Shown piece after piece: positions 7,116 to 12,698 of a DNA stretch of 12,698 nucleotides. Numbering within the stretch: the first letter of the stretch is position 1; each line of letters begins with the position of its first letter. Under the pieces are notes generated by a model. That model was not told the origin of the DNA and did no database searches. It saw only the letters and a program-made list of their open reading frames with translations. The stretch spans positions 1 through 12,698 of the forward strand of contig CAMAMD010000023.1 in the NCBI GenBank assembly GCA_945836785.1, read 5' to 3'. The position numbers and the translations under genes are program-made. The stretch comes from an uncultured Clostridium sp. (GTDB lineage Bacteria; Bacillota_A; Clostridia; Lachnospirales; Lachnospiraceae).

Positions 7116-8909
7116 TTAGGAGATTTCCCGGATTCCGTGGATATTCGGTTCAATCGCCATGGAATAGTTCGTGTGATAAATCACGAAACCCGGTTTTGCT
7201 TTCGGTGGCTTTTTTAAGTTTTTTCTTAATGTGTAATCCACATCCACCTTCGGTGCATCCTTTCCCGACGAATAAAATGCTGCAAGCCTTGCTGCCTCCT
7301 CATAGGTTCTGTCCGGAAGCTCCTCCGCACCCTCGGTTTTGACAATCACATGTGACCCCGGCATCTGTTTTGCATGAAACCACATATCCGAACCTCCCGC
7401 CACCTTAAACGTGAGCTCATCATTCTGATAATTATTTTTGCCCACATAAATGTGATATCCGTCCGATGAAATATAATGCAAAGGTTTTCCTTTTTCCTGT
7501 TTTTTGTTCTTATCTTTTTCCGGTTTTCTTCTGATATATCCACTTTGAATCAGCTCTGACTTAATTTGCGTCAAGTCATTTTCTGTTTTGGCAAATTCCA
7601 ATGATGTCTGTACAGATAACAAATAATCAAGTTCTTCCTTCGAACTCACCGCAAGTGTCGAGAGTGCCTCATACGTCCGTTTCAGCTTATTATATTTTGC
7701 AAAATAGCGCTTTCCGTTTTCCATTGCCGACAATTCCGGATCCAGTGGAATTGTAATTTTCTGTCCGTCATAATAATTCTCACATGTAAACGATTTTGCT
7801 CCCGGCTGTACCGTATATCCGTAAGCGGTAATCAACTCTCCATAGATCCTGTACTTGTCCCGTTTCTCCGTATCTTTAAGCTGTGCCAGCTGCAAATCAT
7901 ATTTTTTTGCCGTCCGCTCAATTGCATTGGCGACAATTTTTCTCAAATCCACAGAACGCTGTTTCATTCTCGTCGCAACACTTTTTCCGCTATAATATTC
8001 TTCTATCACAGCGGACATGGACGAAAATAATTTCAGTCCGTTCACATTGCCATCCGGCATATGCTCACTATCCCCCGGCTCACCATATAAAGACAACTGC
8101 AACGCACCAAATTCTTTCGGCTGAAAGCCCTCATATGCGATACATGGTGCATAATTTTCATCCAGTATATCCCGTCTCATTTTGTCAAACACACTGTACA
8201 GGTTTTCCCTGTCCGTCATAGACAAAGCTGCGGTACTCATCCCTGCATCAACACCTGCGCGATATGCAATTTCATTTGCCATAACCGGAGATATTCCCGT
8301 AAGCGACGTATAAATTGCTTTTGATACCGAAACCGGACGCATCAGCACATGATTCATAAAATAATTTACATCTGTCTCCAGAGGATTTTTTTTATCCTGC
8401 GATGGTGGAAACATATATTGTCTGCCTGGAAGTACTTCTCTGACCGAACTTATCTGATGAGATATATGTTTGATGCTATCTATAATAATACCATCCGCAT
8501 CCATAAAAATAATATTGCTGTGCTTGCCCATCAGCTCCACAATCAGTCTCTTGGAGCACAAATCTCCCATTTCGTCCAAATGTTCAATTGTAAACTCGAC
8601 AATTCGTTCAAAACCCGGCTGTCCAATTCCGGTTATTCTGCCATTTCCGATATGTTTTCTCAAAAGCATAGAAAAACCCGGAGCAATAGCCGGGTTTTCT
8701 TTCATCCGCTCCGTCACATACAGCAGCGGGAGGCTCGCATCCGCGGATATAACGAGTCTCTCCGTGTTTCCACCCTCTGCCGTACGATTTTTTATCACAA
8801 GGCATATTTCATCCGGTTCCGGTTGGTATATTTTATATATTCTGCCACCTATCAGTTTCGTCCGTAACTCACTGACGATACCTGAAATAGCTATCCCATC
8901 TAATGCCAT
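7116..8909 (-). CDS. rqcH: RqcH / NFACT family ribosome-associated quality control protein
   Basis: Bacterial homologue of eukaryotic Rqc2/NEMF. It binds 50S subunits holding a peptidyl-tRNA after ribosome splitting and recruits tRNA-Ala to add a poly-alanine degron. The family was earlier called fibronectin-binding protein FbpA/YloA. The 597-residue protein shows NFACT-N (about 1-170, starting MALDGIAISGI, with ELMGKHSNI at 125-133), a coiled-coil middle (about 320-455), and NFACT-R with YISSDGYHIYVGKNN (479-493) and WFHAKQMPGSHV (510-521), ending with IYHTNYSMAIEPN. At the position of the conserved Asp-Arg pair of NFACT-N I see Glu101-Arg102. The ATG has GGAGG five nt upstream. It lies 15 nt after the small heat shock gene, so the two are probably co-transcribed. 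The rqcH-yicC order matches yloA...yloC of Bacillus. Confidence 0.93.
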   Translation of the reverse strand: MALDGIAISGIVSELRTKLIGGRIYKIYQPEPDEICLVIKNRTAEGGNTERLVISADASLPLLYVTERMKENPAIAPGFSMLLRKHIGNGRITGIGQPGFERIVEFTIEHLDEMGDLCSKRLIVELMGKHSNIIFMDADGIIIDSIKHISHQISSVREVLPGRQYMFPPSQDKKNPLETDVNYFMNHVLMRPVSVSKAIYTSLTGISPVMANEIAYRAGVDAGMSTAALSMTDRENLYSVFDKMRRDILDENYAPCIAYEGFQPKEFGALQLSLYGEPGDSEHMPDGNVNGLKLFSSMSAVIEEYYSGKSVATRMKQRSVDLRKIVANAIERTAKKYDLQLAQLKDTEKRDKYRIYGELITAYGYTVQPGAKSFTCENYYDGQKITIPLDPELSAMENGKRYFAKYNKLKRTYEALSTLAVSSKEELDYLLSVQTSLEFAKTENDLTQIKSELIQSGYIRRKPEKDKNKKQEKGKPLHYISSDGYHIYVGKNNYQNDELTFKVAGGSDMWFHAKQMPGSHVIVKTEGAEELPDRTYEEAARLAAFYSSGKDAPKVDVDYTLRKNLKKPPKAKPGFVIYHTNYSMAIEPNIHGIREIS

Positions 8910-8924
8910 ATGTTCCTCCAGTTG

Positions 8925-9320
8925 CTACTTAATTGGTATCAATTTGCGTTCCTCTCGCTCCACCGCTTTCTCCGGGTTAGCGATAATAATACTGAGTATT
9001 CCGTCCTTAAACGCCGCCGTAATATCTTCCTGCTTCACATAGTTGCCCACATAAAAGCTTCTCTTACATCCGCCAATCAAACGCTCGCGCCTGATAAAAT
9101 GTGTTTTAGTAACCTCTGTTTCAATGGATTCCGGCTTGTTAGCAATAATGGTGAGTTTTCCGTCTACAAGCTCAGCCTGTACATCCTCACGAGAGAACCC
9201 CGGCAGTTCAATTTCGAGAAGATAATTTCCATCTTTTTCCTGTATATCGGTACGCATAATCTGTGGTATCCCAACCAGCGTATCATCATATATATTGATT
9301 GTCTGATCCTCAAACAGCAT
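8925..9320 (-). CDS. hsp20: Small heat shock protein, Hsp20/alpha-crystallin family
   Basis: ATP-independent holdase that binds unfolding proteins in the cytosol and passes them to Hsp70. The 131-residue protein has an N-terminal arm of only about 20 residues, then the alpha-crystallin domain (about 22-120). That domain includes LEIELPGFSREDV (35-47), LVDGKLTIIANK (51-62) and the family signature AAFKDGILSIII (102-113). The C-terminal tail carries the I-P-I motif (128-130) that docks onto neighbouring subunits. The start has AGGAGG seven nt upstream. It is separated from hscC by a strong terminator, so it must have its own promoter, and it leads into rqcH after 15 nt. A CIRCE element is not visible upstream. 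Confidence 0.95.
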   Translation of the reverse strand: MLFEDQTINIYDDTLVGIPQIMRTDIQEKDGNYLLEIELPGFSREDVQAELVDGKLTIIANKPESIETEVTKTHFIRRERLIGGCKRSFYVGNYVKQEDITAAFKDGILSIIIANPEKAVEREERKLIPIK

Positions 9321-9374
9321 ATTAATTCCTCCTTTTCCTTATCTACTGTCTGCTGCCTCCATGACACTAATATA

Positions 9375-9403
9375 AGTTTAACTCAATACCACCCATATCA
9401 CAA
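9375..9403 (-). promoter_or_regulatory. Candidate promoter of hsp20
   Basis: On the minus strand TTGTGA (9403-9398) and TAAACT (9380-9375) are 17 nt apart. Each matches four of six bases of the sigma-A consensus. The -35 element lies inside a small inverted repeat ATATC-TTGT-GATAT (9395-9408). A promoter is required in this gap because a terminator precedes it, but this assignment is only the best candidate. Confidence 0.3.
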
Positions 9404-9439
9404 GATATTTTTAACATAACATCACTGATCTGTATGGTA

Positions 9440-9470
9440 GCAAAAGACGGATAAGAAATCTTACCCGTCT
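9440..9470 (-). terminator. Intrinsic terminator downstream of hscC
   Basis: On the minus strand AGACGGGTAAG (9470-9460) pairs over all 11 positions, one of them G-U, with CTTATCCGTCT (9455-9445) around the loop ATTT. The stem runs into a TTTT stretch. It begins about 22 nt after the hscC stop and cleanly ends the TPR-hscC transcript. Confidence 0.85.
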
Positions 9471-9492
9471 CATACAACTTTTTAATCTGTTA

Positions 9493-11187
9493 TTACAATA
9501 TATCTTCCTCAATACTGTCGAGAAAATCTTTTAATTCTTTCCGCGCGTTCTCAATCTCATGCCTATCCTGTTTATCAAGCACACCTTCAAAAACTGTCAT
9601 GTTATGTTCAATCAGCGTTCTGATATCACCGGTTGCTTCCTCATACATTCTGTCACCACGGAGAAGCAACAATTTGTTTTCCTCCTGCTCACGCGGATGT
9701 ATTTTTAAACTGGCAAGTGATGCAAGTCTTATTTCAATCTCCTCATCCGTCATATCTGTTTTTTCGTTCTTAATTACAAGGCGCTTTTGCACTTTCGTCG
9801 ATACAACCTTAACCATAACTTCAAGAATCGAATTGACGTCATAGGTATATGTAACATCGACAGCCTCCTGCCCTGCCGGTCCTAACGGCACAGGAACCTC
9901 TATATCACCCAGATACACATTATTTCTGGCATAACGGCTCTCTCCCTGTAAAATCTGTACCCTGATTACACTCTGGTTGTCTCCCGCTGTATAAAGCCGT
10001 TCTGTCTTGCTGACAGGGATCACGGAATTTCGTTCAATAATCGGAAGATAATGTCCATTTTCCTTATAACCGCCTGCACGGCTCACAACAATCTCTGTTC
10101 CAAGTGTAAACGGACAGACATCCGTCAAAATCATTTCCCTGACAGCCTCATTACGCTCTTTCATGGCAGCCTGCGTTGCTGCTCCGACAGCCACCACCTC
10201 ATCCGGATTAATGCCCGTATTCGGCAAACGACCAAACAGACGGCTGACAAAGCGCCGTACAATTGGCAGTTTTGTCGCTCCACCTACCAGAATGACCTCC
10301 TCTATGTCATCCAGCTTGATATTTGCATCCTTCAGACTTCTTTCAATCGGCTTTTTAATCTTATTCAGAAGCAACTGACAGGATTTTTCATAATCGTCAA
10401 TATTGATGTCATATTCATACACTGTATCATCTATCCGGCACTTCATCTTTGACATTTTGTTATCTGTGAAACCAAGCTTGCATAATTCCGCCTGTTTTCT
10501 GATATGCGTTCTGGTCTTCAAATCCAGTGCATCCTGGTCGATATCTTTCTCCCTGAAAAACATCTGCTCGATAACCTCTGTAAAATCCTCGCCACCCAGG
10601 AAATTATCACCGGCTACAGCACGCACCTCCATGATATTTTGATACAGTTCCAGTATTGATACATCAAAAGTACCGCCACCCAAATCAAATACAAGAAATT
10701 TTGTATCGGCATCTTTCTGATTCAAGCCATATGCGATTGCAGCAGCTGTCGGTTCGCTGACAATACGCTCAACAACAAATCCTGCCAACTCTCCCGCCCG
10801 TTTGGTTGCCTTTCGCTGTGCATCATTAAAATATGCCGGCACACTGATAACCGCCTCAGTGATCGTCTCACCCAGATATGCTTCCGCATCCTCTTTCAAT
10901 GACTTAAGTACCATACTGGATAATTCTTCGGCAGTAAACGATCGGTCTCCCAAATCAAATAGCTTTTCCGTTCCCATACTTCTCTTAAATACTTCCGCTG
11001 TCTGATTGGGATAGAGAAGCTTGCGCTCCTTTGCAGTTTTTCCGACATAAACTGTACCTGCATCATCCACGCTTACCACAGACGGCGTAAGATTGTCACC
11101 CAGCCTGTTCGGAATCACCTTCGCTCCATCTTCAGTCATATATGCAATTAAACTATTTGTCGTACCTAAATCAATACCAACTATCAT
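9493..11187 (-). CDS. hscC: HscC-type Hsp70 chaperone
   Basis: Cytosolic Hsp70 ATPase that binds and releases exposed peptide segments. In 564 residues the nucleotide-binding domain is complete: IDLGTTNS (5-12), VFDLGGGTFDVS (166-177) and VGGATKLP (301-308). The interdomain linker reads MILTD (352-356), not the VLLLD form of DnaK, and is followed by VCPFTLG, as in HscC. The substrate-binding beta domain (about 357-475) is recognisable, and the helical lid of about 90 residues is shorter than in DnaK, which is over 600 residues. Size and linker both favour HscC (E. coli protein about 556) over DnaK. Its ATG overlaps the TPR stop codon (ATGA), showing translational coupling, and no grpE or dnaJ is adjacent in the window. 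The likely partner is therefore the TPR protein; clients are unknown. Confidence 0.9.
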   Translation of the reverse strand: MIVGIDLGTTNSLIAYMTEDGAKVIPNRLGDNLTPSVVSVDDAGTVYVGKTAKERKLLYPNQTAEVFKRSMGTEKLFDLGDRSFTAEELSSMVLKSLKEDAEAYLGETITEAVISVPAYFNDAQRKATKRAGELAGFVVERIVSEPTAAAIAYGLNQKDADTKFLVFDLGGGTFDVSILELYQNIMEVRAVAGDNFLGGEDFTEVIEQMFFREKDIDQDALDLKTRTHIRKQAELCKLGFTDNKMSKMKCRIDDTVYEYDINIDDYEKSCQLLLNKIKKPIERSLKDANIKLDDIEEVILVGGATKLPIVRRFVSRLFGRLPNTGINPDEVVAVGAATQAAMKERNEAVREMILTDVCPFTLGTEIVVSRAGGYKENGHYLPIIERNSVIPVSKTERLYTAGDNQSVIRVQILQGESRYARNNVYLGDIEVPVPLGPAGQEAVDVTYTYDVNSILEVMVKVVSTKVQKRLVIKNEKTDMTDEEIEIRLASLASLKIHPREQEENKLLLLRGDRMYEEATGDIRTLIEHNMTVFEGVLDKQDRHEIENARKELKDFLDSIEEDIL

Positions 11188-12698
11188 TTACCTTCAATCC
11201 TTTTCAAACTTTCCTCATAGAGTGTGTTGTGCCCACAGACTTTCAGTGCCTCCCTGTAGCACATTCTGGCCATTTCATACTGTTTCATGCTCTCATAAAT
11301 GAGTCCTTTTTCATAAAGTGCTTCATGGCAGGTGCGATAAAAGCATCCGGTACACCGTTTGATTTTCAACCCTCTATCTATAATTTTTATTGCTTCCTTC
11401 GGTTTCTTTTCAACACGGTTTAATCTCGCCATCTTGATATAATCAATCGGCGTATTCATATTTTCAGGGCGAATCAGCGCCCGTTTTACAAGCTCACTTA
11501 CATCCGGTTTAAACAGAGTACGCTTTTTTAAAATTACTTCTACCAAGTTACTATAATAATTTTGTTTATTCCCAATGTCAAGCACAACAGCCTCTTCATA
11601 CATCTTCCTTGCCTCTTCCAATAGTCCGTGATCAAAAAAGACCTCTCCCATTGTCGCATAGGCTCTGGCGTCCTTCTTATCATGGCTGACAGCAAGCATC
11701 ATCGTCTCATGTGCACGATCTATATACCCCTCCGAACCATATATGGAACAAAGCTGCCGGATACACATCTGCACATCACTGTCATAATCCACCTCGTCAA
11801 TGCATCTGCGCAAAACAGAAACCGCATCATCAATGAGATTCATTCTCTGTAACAGCTCGGAATAATCGTATACCACATCCGGATTCAAACCATACTGTTC
11901 TATATATGCCTCGTAAATTTCCCTACTCTCTTTAAACCTGTTTAAACATTGCAGGGTTCTTGCTTTCAAAGGCAAATATGCCTGACGATCCTCATCGTCT
12001 CCTTCACTGTATGCAATTGCCTTATCGTAGTATTCCAGTGCACGTTCAAACTCTCTGTGCAGCTCATAAATCTGCCCGATACGGCCATAACAAAATGCAT
12101 TATTCGGTTCAAGCTTTAATGCATCCTCAAAGTCAGCCAGTGCACTCCTGTAATTCTGAAGAAAACGATTCAATATTCCACGATGAATGTAATAAAAAGC
12201 ATGCGGCCTTATTTCCAACTGTTTTGTATACATTTTCAGTGCCAGGTCATATTTGCCTTCATCCCGCAAAATAAGACCCAGTCGCCCGTATGCCGAAGGA
12301 TGCTCCGGGCACTTTGAAATGACAAACTCATAATTTTTCTTTGCCTTTTCCTTTTTTTCAAGCTTTTCCAGATGAAAGCCCTGCATCATATACAGCTCAT
12401 AATAATCATCCATATCCGTATCTTCAGGATTGGAATGTATAATGGTTTTTTCCAGAAGTGTAACAACCTCCTGATGCTTCTCTTCATGTTCCAGGATGCA
12501 TGCCTCACTGAAATCTATTTTGTCACTCTCGATTCCGAATGCCCGATAGCGTTGCACAACTCCCCTCGCCGATTCCGGCTGGTTTACCTTTAAATATATC
12601 TGTACCTCCAGTTCATACGGATCAGAAACATACGGATATAAGCCAATTGCATGCTCACAAGCAATCAGTGCCTCCTTCAAATAATCCATATTAAAATA
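11184..12698 (-). CDS. TPR-repeat protein coupled to HscC, 5' end outside window
   Basis: Helical-repeat protein, probably a scaffold or co-chaperone for the HscC encoded next to it; the precise function is unknown. The 501 residues counted from the first ATG in the window (12689) are almost entirely tetratricopeptide repeats. Clear ones lie near 132-165, 166-199, 200-233, 341-374 and 454-487. I see no signal peptide or membrane segment, so it is likely cytosolic. A Cys446-x2-Cys449-x4-Cys454-His455 cluster sits before the last repeat and may bind metal. The ATG has no ribosome binding site in the 9 visible bases, the frame remains open to the edge (Tyr-Phe-Asn), and the protein begins in the middle of a repeat. 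The gene therefore almost certainly starts further right. Known Hsp70-linked TPR proteins often carry a J domain, which would lie in the missing part; this is inference. Confidence 0.85.
   Translation of the reverse strand, partial: YFNMDYLKEALIACEHAIGLYPYVSDPYELEVQIYLKVNQPESARGVVQRYRAFGIESDKIDFSEACILEHEEKHQEVVTLLEKTIIHSNPEDTDMDDYYELYMMQGFHLEKLEKKEKAKKNYEFVISKCPEHPSAYGRLGLILRDEGKYDLALKMYTKQLEIRPHAFYYIHRGILNRFLQNYRSALADFEDALKLEPNNAFCYGRIGQIYELHREFERALEYYDKAIAYSEGDDEDRQAYLPLKARTLQCLNRFKESREIYEAYIEQYGLNPDVVYDYSELLQRMNLIDDAVSVLRRCIDEVDYDSDVQMCIRQLCSIYGSEGYIDRAHETMMLAVSHDKKDARAYATMGEVFFDHGLLEEARKMYEEAVVLDIGNKQNYYSNLVEVILKKRTLFKPDVSELVKRALIRPENMNTPIDYIKMARLNRVEKKPKEAIKIIDRGLKIKRCTGCFYRTCHEALYEKGLIYESMKQYEMARMCYREALKVCGHNTLYEESLKRIEGK

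Noticed and set aside
8470..9042. Open frame of 190 codons on the plus strand opposite rqcH and hsp20
   Set aside because: It lies antisense to two clear genes, has no recognisable domain, and has the biased composition of a reverse-strand shadow.
9164..9367. Alternative minus-strand frame beginning upstream of hsp20
   Set aside because: It overlaps hsp20 in another frame. The hsp20 start has a much better spaced AGGAGG site and gives a complete alpha-crystallin protein.
1..12698. CRISPR arrays, tRNA or rRNA genes, insertion sequences, prophage or attachment sites
   Set aside because: No regularly spaced repeats, transposase-like frames or RNA gene motifs were seen. Genes are packed, co-oriented and mostly housekeeping.

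Overview
The window carries eleven protein genes, all on the minus strand. Read in the direction of transcription (right to left) they are: TPR protein (entering from beyond the right edge), an HscC-type Hsp70, a small heat shock protein, rqcH, yicC, gmk, rpoZ, murE, priA, def and fmt. The modest G+C content, strong AGGAGG-type ribosome binding sites, the DNPR (meso-diaminopimelate) motif in MurE and a gene order close to the yloA-yloC-gmk-rpoZ-priA-def-fmt block of Bacillus all point to a Firmicute. The style of the proteins suggests a clostridial gut anaerobe, most likely Lachnospiraceae; that family-level call is inference.

Layout. 11184-12698: 5'-truncated TPR gene, translationally coupled (ATGA overlap) to hscC (9493-11187), which ends at a strong intrinsic terminator (9440-9470). 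8925-9320 and 7116-8909: hsp20 and rqcH, 15 nt apart, probably one transcript. 6942-7115: an intergenic stretch with a weak terminator-like hairpin, a good sigma-A promoter and a long, nearly perfect hairpin in the yicC leader. 5181-6941: yicC, gmk and rpoZ, tightly packed. 5098-5173: a long hairpin with a U-rich tail between rpoZ and murE, acting as terminator or attenuator. 131-5073: murE, priA, def and fmt, with murE and priA overlapping by 44 bp. 17-66: a probable intrinsic terminator closing the cluster.

How the genes fit together. The left half is core housekeeping: cell-wall precursor synthesis (MurE), replication restart (PriA), the start and end of formyl-methionine handling (Fmt formylates initiator tRNA, Def removes the formyl group), GMP kinase, RNA polymerase omega and an RNA-processing enzyme (YicC). 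The right half is protein quality control: a TPR partner with an Hsp70, a small heat shock holdase, and RqcH, which rescues obstructed 50S subunits by adding Ala tails. Compared with the Bacillus order, remA is missing between yicC and gmk, and murE sits where coaBC would be.

This is largely an ordinary conserved region. I see no phage, IS element, CRISPR array, tRNA or rRNA. The points most worth a second look are the TPR/HscC pair with a Cys-Cys-Cys-His cluster in the TPR protein, the yicC leader hairpin, and the rpoZ-murE hairpin.
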